From contig NZ_CP023690.1 in NCBI RefSeq assembly GCF_008704795.1, forward strand, positions 9,000,501 through 9,064,500: DNA of 64,000 nt, given 5' to 3'. The DNA is from Streptomyces spectabilis. GTDB taxonomy: Bacteria; Actinomycetota; Actinomycetes; Streptomycetales; Streptomycetaceae. The stretch's first letter is position 1. Each line of letters begins with the position of its first letter. This document shows, in pieces, positions 31,460 to 40,243 of this stretch. The notes beneath the pieces are model-generated. The model ran no database searches, was not told where the DNA came from, and was given only the letters and a program-made list of their open reading frames with translations. Position numbers and translations under genes: made by a program.

Positions 31460-33187
31460 ATGGCTGCTGGCGGGGGAGTCCAAGCCGCCTCGCCGACGGA
31501 GACGCCGAGCTGGGCCGTGCGGATCCGGGGCGCTGACGGGGAGATCGCGGGGGCCGGCATTCTGCTGAGCCCCGACCAGGTCCTCACCTGCGCCCATGTG
31601 GTGGACCGGGCGGCGGCCCGGGTCACCGCGGAGTTCGTGGGCGCCGCCGGTCACAGCGTGCCCGCGATCGCCGCCTGGGTGGACGGGGACGCCTACGTAC
31701 CGGAGACACAGGACGCGGACGGCGACCCCAGCGGGGATGTCGCGCTGCTCCGCCTGGAGCGGCCCCGGCCCGCCGAGGAGGCCGTCCGGCTGCACCGGCT
31801 GTCCACGCCGGGCCGCGCGGTGCGGATGTACGGCTTCCCCTACGACCACAACGGCGGCATCTGGTTCCGCGCCACCGTCGTCGGCGGCTGCGGACGCGAC
31901 GGGCAGGTGCAGCTCAGCCCCACCAGCCCCGGCGAACTGGCCAGCCCTGGCTGCAGCGGCGCGGGCGTCGCCGACAGCGCCACCAGCGAGGTCATCGGCC
32001 TGGTGCTCACCGGGCAGAAGGACCAGCACGGCAACCGGTTCTCCTTCATGAGCCCCGCCGAGACCGTCGTCCGGCACCTGCCCCAGGTCGAGCCGTTCAT
32101 CGAGGGACCCACCGCCGTCGACGACCGACTGCGCTCCACCGAGGACGACGCCGCCGGGGAACTGCTCGACGAGCCGTTCGCCCAGCGTCTCGCCGCCTGG
32201 CTCCGGGACGACGGCCGCCAGGTGAAGATCAGCGTCGTCCGGCACGGCGACGCCGCCCGCGGCGCCACGCTGCGCCGCGCCATCACCCTCGCCGACCGGG
32301 AGTTGCGCACCGCGGCCTCCGTCGGCCGGGCCTCGCTCGACCCGCCGGGCACCGTCCCCTCGGCCGGCGGCCACGATCTCGCCGTACACGCGGGCGGGCT
32401 CACCTCCACGGAGATCGCCGAGCGGATCGCCGAACGCATGGGCCTGTGGCCGGAGCACGGGGACTCGGCCCCCGACCGGATCCGGGCCGCGGGGGTCACC
32501 CTCAACCTGGTCGTCGTCGGCGTCGACGAGGCGCTCGACCCGCCCGCCCTGCTCGACCTCCTCGAGGTGCTGCGTGCCGGGGGCAGCAGGCTGCTCCTCG
32601 TCTTCCGCACCGCGGGCGGCTGCTGTCACCGTGCCCGCGGCGAACTCCTCGTGCGGCCCGCACGCGAGCACCGGGAACGGCTCGTCGCCCGGCTGGGAGA
32701 GATCACCGGGCCGCTCGCCGGGGCCCTGAGCGAACGCCGGGCGGCCGTGGTGCCGCACGGCGTCCGGCCCGTCGACTCGGATCTGGTGGCCGCCCACGCC
32801 GCCCTGGCCGATCTGCTCCGGGCGGAGAGCGGCGACCCCGACCCCGACCGCGGCCCGGACCTGGCCCGCTACGAGCGGATGGCGGAACGCGTCGCCGCCC
32901 GCCTCACCCGCTCCATCGCCCGGCTCGACCGCCTGAGCGACCGCCGCGACGAACTCGGCGGCCGCCTGCGCAGCTACCACGTCCTGCACCAGCACTCCAC
33001 CCAAGGCGAGGAGGACCCGGCGGTGGACGCCCTCTATCTCCGGGCACACGACCTGCTCCAGACCCGCCCCTGCGACGTGCACGCGGCCGAGACGGCGGTC
33101 GACGCCTACACCCACCATGTCGACACCCACCATGTCGACACCCACCCCAGCCGCAGCCGCCCCGGCCCGAACGGGGGCCCGGCATGA
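31460..33187 (+). CDS. Cytoplasmic trypsin-like serine protease with C-terminal VMAP-like region
   Basis: A 575-residue protein without signal peptide. Residues 15-210 form a trypsin/HtrA-like peptidase with His46 (TCAHVVD), Asp93 (SGDVALLRL) and Ser166 in PGCSGAGV, in place of the usual GDSGGP. The C-terminal 350 residues lack a clear fold assignment but have an alpha/beta stretch (TLNLVVVGVDEALDPPALLDLLEVL) like effector-associated VMAP-type domains. The last residues carry a duplicated HHVDT from a 15-bp repeat. The start is at ATG 31460, probably leaderless. Its stop overlaps the kinase start (ATGA). First gene of a five-gene signalling operon. Confidence 0.85.
   Translation: MAAGGGVQAASPTETPSWAVRIRGADGEIAGAGILLSPDQVLTCAHVVDRAAARVTAEFVGAAGHSVPAIAAWVDGDAYVPETQDADGDPSGDVALLRLERPRPAEEAVRLHRLSTPGRAVRMYGFPYDHNGGIWFRATVVGGCGRDGQVQLSPTSPGELASPGCSGAGVADSATSEVIGLVLTGQKDQHGNRFSFMSPAETVVRHLPQVEPFIEGPTAVDDRLRSTEDDAAGELLDEPFAQRLAAWLRDDGRQVKISVVRHGDAARGATLRRAITLADRELRTAASVGRASLDPPGTVPSAGGHDLAVHAGGLTSTEIAERIAERMGLWPEHGDSAPDRIRAAGVTLNLVVVGVDEALDPPALLDLLEVLRAGGSRLLLVFRTAGGCCHRARGELLVRPAREHRERLVARLGEITGPLAGALSERRAAVVPHGVRPVDSDLVAAHAALADLLRAESGDPDPDRGPDLARYERMAERVAARLTRSIARLDRLSDRRDELGGRLRSYHVLHQHSTQGEEDPAVDALYLRAHDLLQTRPCDVHAAETAVDAYTHHVDTHHVDTHPSRSRPGPNGGPA
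33108..33150 (+). repeat. Tandem 15-bp repeat at the 3' end of the protease gene
   Basis: ACACCCACCATGTCG at 33108-33122 and 33123-33137, then a partial third copy. In-frame, encoding THHVD repeats. Confidence 0.85.
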
Positions 33188-35610
33188 GCGGGGCCGCCTG
33201 CGCCAGAGCCGACTGCCAGGGCGGCCGCATCATGGTGACCGGGTTCTGCGACACCTGCTTCCGGCGGGCCGTCGCCCCCGACCCGCCGGTGCCGGACGCG
33301 CCGGTGCCGGACGGATCAGCGACCGGGACACCGACCGGCACGGGCGAGGCCGCCGAGGGCGCGTGGCGTTCCTCCGGACCGGCCGCCGGTGAACTGGACC
33401 GCGACGGTCTCCTCGTGCTGCCGTATCTGCCTTCCCCGGAGCCCTCGGAGGCCGCCGACACCGCGGCCCGGCCGCCCACCGGGGGGCGGCGCTGCGGGGT
33501 CGACAACTGCCCGAGCACGATCGGGGTCTCCTACGACGGCGGCCCGGCACCGGACCACGGCTTCTGCCCCGAGTGCGGTACGGAGTACTCCTTCCGCCCG
33601 AAACTGCGCACCGGCGACCGGATCGCCGGGCACTACGAGGTGCTCGGCTATCTCGCGGTCGGCGGTCACGGCTGGGTCTATCTCGCCGAGGACACCCGCG
33701 TGCCCGGCCTGCACGTCGTCCTCAAAGGCCTGATCAACACCGGGGACGCCGTGGCCCGGCGGGCCGCCGTCGAGGAACGCCGCTCGCTCACCACGCTGCA
33801 CCACCGGGACATCGTCCGCATCGTGACGTACGTACAGCACCAGGCGCCCGGCGACACCGAGCCGACCGGCTACATCGTGATGGAGTACGTCGGCGGCCGC
33901 CCCCTCGCCTGGGTCCGGTTCGCCCCGGAAGAGGACCTGGCCCGCCTTTTCGGGCCCGGCGGCTTCGAGTTCGGGCACGTCATCACGTACGGCTGCAAGA
34001 TCCTCGGCGCCCTGGAGTACCTGCACGACCAGGGCCTGCTCTACTGCGACATGAAGCCCGAGAACGTCATCCACTACGGCCGCGAGATCAAGGTCATCGA
34101 CCTCGGCGCCATCCGCCGGATCGACGACCGCTCCTCCGGTCTCGTGTACACCCTCGGCTACGCCCCGCCGAAGAAGGAGCGCGAGGAACACGGCCTCGAC
34201 GTCGACAGCGACCTGTACTCCGTCGGCCGCACCCTGAAGGTCCTCGCCGAGCGGGCAGGACCACCCGCCGGGCTCGCCGCCCGCTCCTTCGACGCGCTGA
34301 TCCGCCGCGCCACCCACCCCGAACCCGCCGCCCGCTTCCGCTCGGCCGCCGAGATGTCCCGCCAGCTGTGGGAGGTGCTGCGCGAGCACCAGGCGCTGAG
34401 CGGGCACGAGCCCTATCCGGAGCGGTCCACCCGGTTCGAGCCGACCGCCGCGCTCTTCGGCGCCGCCCTCGGCACGGTTCCCGCCCTTGAGCACTTCACC
34501 CACCGCCCCGTCACCGCCCCGCTTGCCCCCGAGCTGCCCGTCGGCGCCCCCGGCCCCCGGGAGACCGCCCGAGCCCTGCCCGTACCCCTGCCCGACGCCG
34601 GCGACGCCGCCGCCGTACTGCTCGGCGGGCTCGCCGCCGACACCCCCGACCGCATCGCCGAGCGGGCGGAGAGCGACCCGGCGCTGCGCACCGCGGAGGC
34701 CGCGCTGTGGCTGTGCCGCGCCTATCTGGAGGCGGGGGACGCCGCATCGGCCGCGGCGTGGGTGCGGACGGCCGAGGAGCGCGGCGGCGACTACGACTGG
34801 CGCGTCCGCTGGCACCAAGGGCTCGTCCAGCTGACCCGGGGCCAAGTGGAGTCGGCGGAGGGCCAGTTCATGGCCGCCTACGCCGCCCTGCCGGGCGAGG
34901 TCGCGCCGAAGCTGGCCCTCGGCTACTGCGCCGAGTACCTGGCCGAGCGGCTGCGGGACCCGGCCGGGCAGGAGATCACGGCACCCGGGTCCGGGGCGGC
35001 CCCGGCCCGGACCCGGCGCGCCGAGAAGCAGCGGTCCGGGCGCGCCGAGGTCCGCGAGCGGCAGGCCGAGGAGTACTACGAGGCCGTTCGGTGCCGGGAC
35101 CGCACCCAGGGCAGCGCCGCCTTCGGACTGGCCCGCGTCCAGCTGCGCCGCGGCGACCGGCACCGGGCCGTCGCCGTCCTGGACGAGGTGCCGACCACAT
35201 CGCGGCACTACGACGCCGCGCGCGTCGCCGCGGTCCGGGTCCTTGCCGGACGGCTGCCCGACGGATCCGCGCCCGGCGCCGCCGAGTTGCGCGCGGCGGC
35301 CGAACGCCTTGCGGGGCTGCACCTGGACGGCAGCGGCTCCTGGGACCGCCTGGCCACCGAACTGAGGGAGCACGCGCTCGGCTGCCGTCCGCCCGACGGC
35401 TGGGGGAGCGGCTTCCCCACCGGTGACCTCTTCGGCCCTGCGGACACCGAGGAGGCCCTTGCCGGGCTGTTGTCCCGGTCGCTGAAGCGGCTCGCGGACC
35501 AGGCGGGCAGCGCCGGCGAGCGCGGCGACCTGCTGGACCGGGCGTACGCGGTGCTCCCCGAGCCGACCGTCGTCCGCGATCTGCTGCGGGGCCTGAGACG
35601 TACGGCGTGA
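33184..35610 (+). CDS. PknG-like serine/threonine protein kinase with TPR region
   Basis: An 808-residue soluble kinase with the PknG layout. Zinc knuckles lie before the kinase: Cys6/Cys11 with Cys22/Cys25, and a rubredoxin-like set Cys104/Cys109 with Cys128/Cys131. Kinase domain residues 150-400: Lys181, HRD-equivalent YCDMKPEN with Asp289 and Asn294, and DLG (Asp306) in place of DFG, as in mycobacterial PknG. The C-terminal 350 residues form a helical repeat region like the PknG TPR. In mycobacteria PknG acts with GlnX and GlnH to sense extracytoplasmic amino acids and controls GarA. Here GlnX-like and solute-binding genes also follow, but with a protease and VWA protein added. Confidence 0.9.
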   Translation: MSGAACARADCQGGRIMVTGFCDTCFRRAVAPDPPVPDAPVPDGSATGTPTGTGEAAEGAWRSSGPAAGELDRDGLLVLPYLPSPEPSEAADTAARPPTGGRRCGVDNCPSTIGVSYDGGPAPDHGFCPECGTEYSFRPKLRTGDRIAGHYEVLGYLAVGGHGWVYLAEDTRVPGLHVVLKGLINTGDAVARRAAVEERRSLTTLHHRDIVRIVTYVQHQAPGDTEPTGYIVMEYVGGRPLAWVRFAPEEDLARLFGPGGFEFGHVITYGCKILGALEYLHDQGLLYCDMKPENVIHYGREIKVIDLGAIRRIDDRSSGLVYTLGYAPPKKEREEHGLDVDSDLYSVGRTLKVLAERAGPPAGLAARSFDALIRRATHPEPAARFRSAAEMSRQLWEVLREHQALSGHEPYPERSTRFEPTAALFGAALGTVPALEHFTHRPVTAPLAPELPVGAPGPRETARALPVPLPDAGDAAAVLLGGLAADTPDRIAERAESDPALRTAEAALWLCRAYLEAGDAASAAAWVRTAEERGGDYDWRVRWHQGLVQLTRGQVESAEGQFMAAYAALPGEVAPKLALGYCAEYLAERLRDPAGQEITAPGSGAAPARTRRAEKQRSGRAEVRERQAEEYYEAVRCRDRTQGSAAFGLARVQLRRGDRHRAVAVLDEVPTTSRHYDAARVAAVRVLAGRLPDGSAPGAAELRAAAERLAGLHLDGSGSWDRLATELREHALGCRPPDGWGSGFPTGDLFGPADTEEALAGLLSRSLKRLADQAGSAGERGDLLDRAYAVLPEPTVVRDLLRGLRRTA

Positions 35611-35644
35611 GCGACCGAGGACGAGGTCGAGGAGGTGCGCGGAC

Positions 35645-37141
35645 ATGGTGGAGACAGGAGCGCCGAAGGCGGGCGGAACGGCCGGGCAGGTCACCGTCGG
35701 CCTTGAGGTCAGCCAGTGGAAGTACCTCTCCGGCGAGGCGAGCGACCCCCAGATGCACGCCGTCCTCAGCGTGCGTGTGGACGGCACCGAGGGCGGTGGC
35801 CCGGTGCTCGCGCAGGTGCTGGCCCTGGACTGCTCCGGCTCGATGACCTGGCCGCCGGAGAAGCTGCACGCGGCTCAGGAGGCGGCCGTCGCCGCGATCC
35901 GTGAACTGCCCGACGGCACGCCGTTCGCGGTGGTGCGGGGCAACGAGGGCGGGACCATGGCGTACCCCGGAACCCCGAGCATGGCGTGCGCCTCGTACGA
36001 GACCCGGGAGCGGGCGGAGCGGGCGGTGTACGGCCTCGTCGCGGGCGGCGGCACCTGCATCGGCGCCTGGCTGGACCTCGCCCGTCGGCTGCTGACCGAG
36101 CAGGGCGCCCCCATCGGGCACGTCCTGCTGCTCACCGACGGAAAGAACGAGCACGACGAGCAGATGCCGCTGGCGGGCGTCCTGGAGGAGTGCGCGGGCC
36201 GGTTCGTCTGCGACGCGTGGGGGATCGGCGACGGCTGGGACGCGCGCGAGCTGCTCGGCATCACCCGCCGGCTGCACGGCTCCGCCTCCTCGGTGCGGGA
36301 GGAGGGGGCCCTTCCCGCGGAGTACGAGAAGCTGGTGAACCGCCTCCTCACCAAGACCGTCCCCGAGCTGGCGATCTCGGTGACCCCGATGCCCGGGGCC
36401 GAGGTGCGCTACCTCAAGCAGGTCTTCCCGACCGAGGCGGAGCTGACCCCCGAGGACGGGGCCGCACGGGCCACCGGTGCCGAACGGGTCGACAGGACCG
36501 AACGGTTCGTCACCCGCGCCTGGGGCGACGAGACCCGCCGCTACCAGCTGTGCCTGTCCGCCGACCCGGCCGGCCACCCGCGCCGCGAGGACCTTCAACT
36601 CGCCGTGGTCGCCGTCGACCTACCCGGCGCCCAGGAGATAGGGCTCCCGGCGCCGCAGCCCTGCCTGGTGCACTGGACCGACAACCCGGCCCTGTCCCGG
36701 CACACCGACGCCCGGGTCGAGCACTTCGAGCAGCACCAGCGGCTCGGCGAGGCCGTCGCCGCCGCGACCGACGCCCACCGCCGCGGCGAACGCGACCTCG
36801 CCGAGCACCAGTTGGGCCGGGCGGCGCAGCTGGCCCGGGCGATGGGCGCCGACGAGCACCTGGCCCGCCTCGCCCAGCTGGTGCGGATCGACGACGCGAG
36901 CGCCGGGCGGGTCACCCTGCGCCCCGACGTCACGGCCGTCGACTTCGAGCATCTGATCACCGCCAGCAGCCACAGCAGCTACGGCCCCGCGTCCGGTACC
37001 GGCGGCGTCAGCGCGCCCGCGGGCACGGCCGCAGGGGGGCCGGGCGGAGCCACCGTGCCCTGCCCGGTCTGCGCCCACAAGGCACCGGCGGCGGCCCGGT
37101 TCTGCCCCTCCTGCGGTCACCACTTCGGGTCCCGGCCGTGA
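35645..37141 (+). CDS. von Willebrand factor A domain protein with C-terminal zinc ribbon
   Basis: A 498-residue protein. The VWA domain (about residues 35-225) has an intact MIDAS motif DCSGSM (Asp62-Ser66) and VLLLTDGKNEHDE. A beta-rich middle (about 235-370) and a helical segment with REDLAEHQLGRAAQ-like repeats follow. The C-terminus is a two-CxxC zinc ribbon (CPVC and CPSC). GAGGAGG precedes ATG 35645. It lies 34 bp after the kinase gene and its stop overlaps the next start (GTGA). It probably scaffolds the signalling complex in the cytoplasm. Confidence 0.88.
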   Translation: MVETGAPKAGGTAGQVTVGLEVSQWKYLSGEASDPQMHAVLSVRVDGTEGGGPVLAQVLALDCSGSMTWPPEKLHAAQEAAVAAIRELPDGTPFAVVRGNEGGTMAYPGTPSMACASYETRERAERAVYGLVAGGGTCIGAWLDLARRLLTEQGAPIGHVLLLTDGKNEHDEQMPLAGVLEECAGRFVCDAWGIGDGWDARELLGITRRLHGSASSVREEGALPAEYEKLVNRLLTKTVPELAISVTPMPGAEVRYLKQVFPTEAELTPEDGAARATGAERVDRTERFVTRAWGDETRRYQLCLSADPAGHPRREDLQLAVVAVDLPGAQEIGLPAPQPCLVHWTDNPALSRHTDARVEHFEQHQRLGEAVAAATDAHRRGERDLAEHQLGRAAQLARAMGADEHLARLAQLVRIDDASAGRVTLRPDVTAVDFEHLITASSHSSYGPASGTGGVSAPAGTAAGGPGGATVPCPVCAHKAPAAARFCPSCGHHFGSRP

Positions 37142-38076
37142 GCACCACCGGCCGGGACCTGACCCGAAGGCTCAGGCTGCTCCTGGCACTCGGGGCCGCC
37201 ACCACCTTCGTGCTGTTCCTCGCCTACCGGGGCGTGCACGACGACAGCGTGCCGCTGTCGTCGTCGAGCACCCCCGGGATACTGGCCGTCGACACCGCGC
37301 AGAGCGCGATGCGCAAGGCCCACGAGGTGGTCCGTGACGGCGGGCCGGAGGGCGACATGAGCAGCGAGTTCCACACCCAGACCTCGGTCGCCCACCAGAG
37401 CCTCGCGCTCGCCGCCTCGGAGAACGTCACCGGACTGGAGGGCCGCCACGACCTGCAGACCATCACCGGTCTGATCGCCGTCTACTCCGGCTGGGTGGAG
37501 CGCTGGGGCCAGGAGCCGGACGGCTCCCCGCTGCGCGCCGCCTATCTGTTCTACGCCGAGCAGGTGCTCGGCCTCCAGGCCGAACCCGGTGCCGACGGAG
37601 ACATCATGAGCCGCCTCGACGCCCTGCGCGGCCGACAGCTCGACGAGGCCGGCCAGCAGGCGGCCTTCCCGTGGCCGCTGTGGCTCGGCTGGAGCACGGT
37701 CGCCGTGCTGTACGTCGCGCTGTGCGCCGCGCTCCTCGAGACCCAGCGCTACGTACGGCGTCGCTTCCGGCGGCCGGTTCAGGTGCGGCTCCTCGCCGCG
37801 ACCGCCGTGTGCGCGGTCGGCGTACCGCTCCTTGCGTGGGTCACGGTCGAGGCGCACGGCGCCATGACCGACTCCGTCGCCGGGATCCGCGTACCGAAGG
37901 ACGACCCGGACGACATCCCCAGGGTCGCGGAGCAGGTGCAGGACGCGCTGACGCACGCCGGGCTCTGGGCGTCGCTGTCCACCTGGGTGCTGTTGGGAGG
38001 GGCCGTGGTGATGGCGCTGACGGTGTGGGGGCTGTGGCCGCGGATCGCCGAGTACCGGTTCAGGGCACCACGATGA
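37138..38076 (+). CDS. GlnX-like membrane protein
   Basis: A 312-residue integral membrane protein: one transmembrane helix at about 12-30, a large helical extracytoplasmic domain (31-180) and then three more helices (about 181-203, 217-236, 282-305). This one-plus-three layout with an external helical domain matches GlnX, the membrane partner of PknG. GTG 37138 overlaps the VWA stop (GTGA), and its own stop overlaps the next ATG (ATGA). It likely relays binding by the lipid- or membrane-anchored solute-binding protein to the kinase. Sequence identity to GlnX could not be measured here. Confidence 0.75.
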   Translation: MSTTGRDLTRRLRLLLALGAATTFVLFLAYRGVHDDSVPLSSSSTPGILAVDTAQSAMRKAHEVVRDGGPEGDMSSEFHTQTSVAHQSLALAASENVTGLEGRHDLQTITGLIAVYSGWVERWGQEPDGSPLRAAYLFYAEQVLGLQAEPGADGDIMSRLDALRGRQLDEAGQQAAFPWPLWLGWSTVAVLYVALCAALLETQRYVRRRFRRPVQVRLLAATAVCAVGVPLLAWVTVEAHGAMTDSVAGIRVPKDDPDDIPRVAEQVQDALTHAGLWASLSTWVLLGGAVVMALTVWGLWPRIAEYRFRAPR

Positions 38077-38156
38077 GGACCAGAACGAGGACCGGGACGA
38101 GGGACGGGATGAGGAACGGGATGAGGGCCGGGACGAGGAGCGGGATGAGTGCCGCG
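38073..38156 (+). repeat. Seven 12-bp tandem repeats at the start of the solute-binding protein gene
   Basis: Units of 12 bp (pattern AyGAGGrmCGGG) start at 38073, 38085, 38097, 38109, 38121, 38133 and 38145. Each encodes a (Met/Thr)-Arg-x-Gly motif, and each unit also offers a purine-rich ribosome-binding-like stretch before the next potential ATG. Confidence 0.9.
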
Positions 38157-39356
38157 CTGCGCCGCCCCCGTACCCTCGCCGTCCTCGCCGTCTGCCTCGT
38201 CCTGCTCGGCGCGGGTGTGGTCACCGGGGTGCGCTGGGCACGGGACGTGACGGGCTCGGTCACCCTGCTCGCCAACTGGAGCGGCGCGGAGCGCGAGCGG
38301 TTCGAGGAGGACGTCATCGAGCCGTTCGAGGACGAGCACCGGATCGACGTCGTCTACCAGGGCAGTTCCGCGCTCAGCCAGGTGCTCGCCGCCGACGTGG
38401 CGGCCGGGAACCCGCCCGACGTGGCGGTCCTGCCGGGGCCGGGCGAACTGCTGAGCTACGCGGCCGACGGCAGGCTCGAGCCCCTGGACGGACTGTTCGA
38501 CCGCCGACAGTACGACGGCATCTGGGCGCCGGAGGTGACCATCCCGGGCCGGGGCGCCCACACCTACTGGCTCCCCGTCAAGACCGGGCTCAAGAGCATG
38601 GTGTGGTACAAGGACGACTGGCCCGACGTACGGTCGCCGGGCACGCCCGGACGGTGGTGTCTGGGCATGGAGTCCGGCGCGACCTCCGGCTGGCCGGGCA
38701 CCGACTGGGTGGAGGACATCCTGCTCCAGCAGGCCGGGCCCCGGGTGTACGAGGACTGGGCGAACGGCGAACTCCCCTGGACCGACGGCGCCGTGCGCAA
38801 GGCCTGGACCACCTTCGGCGAACTGGTCGGCGCCGGCCGGAACCGCCGTGTCGAGCAGGCCCTGACCACCGGCTTCGGCGCGGACTGCGCCCCCGACCGC
38901 CTGGAACACCAGGGCTCCTTCCGCGCCGACCACTGGGATCGGGCGGAAGGCGCTTACGTCCACTCCGCCGAGATCGTCCCCGACGCCGGGCCGAACGACG
39001 GGGCCTATGAGGTCTCCGGCGACCTCGCGGCCCTGCTCGACCCCTCGCCGGAGGCCGAACAGTTCATCCGCTACCTGGCCGACCCCGACACGGCACTGCC
39101 GGAGTACACCGCAAACAAGAAGGCCGAGCCGGACGGTCGACAGGGCAGCACGAAGCGGGAGATCGGAGAGCTCCTGCGCAAACCGGGAGGGCCCCGCTGC
39201 TGGGACGCCTCCGACGCCATGCCCCGCACCACCCGCGACGCCTTCCACCAGGCGGTACTGCGCTTCCTCGTCGCCCCGGAACACCTGGACGCCCGCCTGA
39301 CGGAACTGGAGGCGGTACGCACCGTGCAGGACCTGCCGGTGTGCGGCGGTGGCTGA
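38073..39356 (+). CDS. Membrane-anchored extracellular solute-binding protein (GlnH position)
   Basis: A 427-residue protein. It starts with seven 4-residue repeats ((M/T)RxG type, residues 1-28), then one membrane anchor (about 33-52) and an ABC-type solute-binding domain with VTLLANWSGAERERFEEDV and IDVVYQGSSALSQVLAADVAAG, which looks more like a carbohydrate-binding family than the amino-acid-binding GlnH. No permease or ATPase gene is present, so it is a sensor rather than an uptake protein. The start is ambiguous: ATG 38073 (overlapping the previous stop), 38109, 38121 or 38145, the last with GAGGAG upstream. Last gene of the kinase operon. Confidence 0.82.
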   Translation: MRTRTRTGTRDGMRNGMRAGTRSGMSAALRRPRTLAVLAVCLVLLGAGVVTGVRWARDVTGSVTLLANWSGAERERFEEDVIEPFEDEHRIDVVYQGSSALSQVLAADVAAGNPPDVAVLPGPGELLSYAADGRLEPLDGLFDRRQYDGIWAPEVTIPGRGAHTYWLPVKTGLKSMVWYKDDWPDVRSPGTPGRWCLGMESGATSGWPGTDWVEDILLQQAGPRVYEDWANGELPWTDGAVRKAWTTFGELVGAGRNRRVEQALTTGFGADCAPDRLEHQGSFRADHWDRAEGAYVHSAEIVPDAGPNDGAYEVSGDLAALLDPSPEAEQFIRYLADPDTALPEYTANKKAEPDGRQGSTKREIGELLRKPGGPRCWDASDAMPRTTRDAFHQAVLRFLVAPEHLDARLTELEAVRTVQDLPVCGGG

Positions 39357-39381
39357 CCTGCCCCCGGGCGGAGGACATTCC

Positions 39382-40200
39382 ATGGGTGAGTACGTCGAAG
39401 TCAACGGGACCACGATCTGGACCGAGAGCCGGGGCCGGGGGCCCGACGTCCTGCTGATCGCGGGGCTCGGCGACCCCGCGGAGGCGTGGCACGCCCAGCT
39501 CGACGGGCTGGCGGACCGCTACCGGGTCATCGCCTTCGACAACCGAGGGGTGGGGCGGACCCCGCTGCCCGAGGGGCCCCTGTCCGTGGCCACGATGGCT
39601 GACGACGCCGCGGAACTGCTGCGGGCGCTCCACGTCGACACGGCGCACGTCGTCGGCTTCTCGGGCGGCAGCGCGATCGCACAGGAGCTGACGCTACGTC
39701 ACCCAGCGGCCGTGCACAGCCTCGTCCTGGTCAGTACCTGGGCGCGGCCTGACGCCTACGTCACCTCCATGACCCGCTTCTGGCACTGGCTGGTGACGGA
39801 GGCGCCCGACGAGCGCGCCTTGCTGGAGGCGTTCTTCCTGTGGATCTACTCGCCGCGCGCCCACGCCGACGGCACGGTGCGGCGGATCGTCGACGAAACG
39901 CTCGCCTTCGCCCACCCGCAGTCCGCCGAGGCCTTCCAGCGTCAACTGGAGGCGTTCATGCGGCACGACACGCTCGATCGACTGCCCGGCATCACGAAGC
40001 CGACCCTCGTCCTGGCCGGTGAACGGGACATCGCCACGCCCCCGCGGCTGGGGCGGATCGTGGCCGACGCCGTCCCCGGCGCCCGCTTCGAAGTCCTGCC
40101 GGGCGAGGCGCACCAACCGTTCCAAGAGTCCCCGGGAGCGTTCAACGCACGGGTCGATGCCTTCTGGGGCGAGGCCGGCGGCCGCACTCCACTGCCCTGA
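39382..40200 (+). CDS. Alpha/beta-hydrolase
   Basis: A 272-residue hydrolase of the haloperoxidase/3-oxoadipate-lactonase type. The oxyanion region is IAGLGDP, the nucleophile elbow VGFSGGS (Ser94), with acidic LAGERDIATPP and His in GEAHQPF. ATG 39382 follows GAGGAC; an earlier GTG would overlap the upstream gene. It lies 25 bp after the solute-binding protein gene on the same strand, so readthrough is possible, but the function does not obviously fit that operon. It is convergent with the DJ-1-like gene. Substrate unknown. Confidence 0.85.
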   Translation: MGEYVEVNGTTIWTESRGRGPDVLLIAGLGDPAEAWHAQLDGLADRYRVIAFDNRGVGRTPLPEGPLSVATMADDAAELLRALHVDTAHVVGFSGGSAIAQELTLRHPAAVHSLVLVSTWARPDAYVTSMTRFWHWLVTEAPDERALLEAFFLWIYSPRAHADGTVRRIVDETLAFAHPQSAEAFQRQLEAFMRHDTLDRLPGITKPTLVLAGERDIATPPRLGRIVADAVPGARFEVLPGEAHQPFQESPGAFNARVDAFWGEAGGRTPLP

Positions 40201-40243
40201 AGCGGACGGGTGGCTCCGAGCGCCGCTCGCCGGGACACACGCG

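Noticed and set aside
33316..35787. Minus-strand open frame of 823 codons
   Set aside because: Antisense to the PknG-like kinase; no recognisable domain and no ribosome-binding site.
38073..39356. Solute-binding protein as part of an ABC importer
   Set aside because: No permease or ATPase gene is next to it, and it is coupled to a kinase operon, so a sensory role is more likely.
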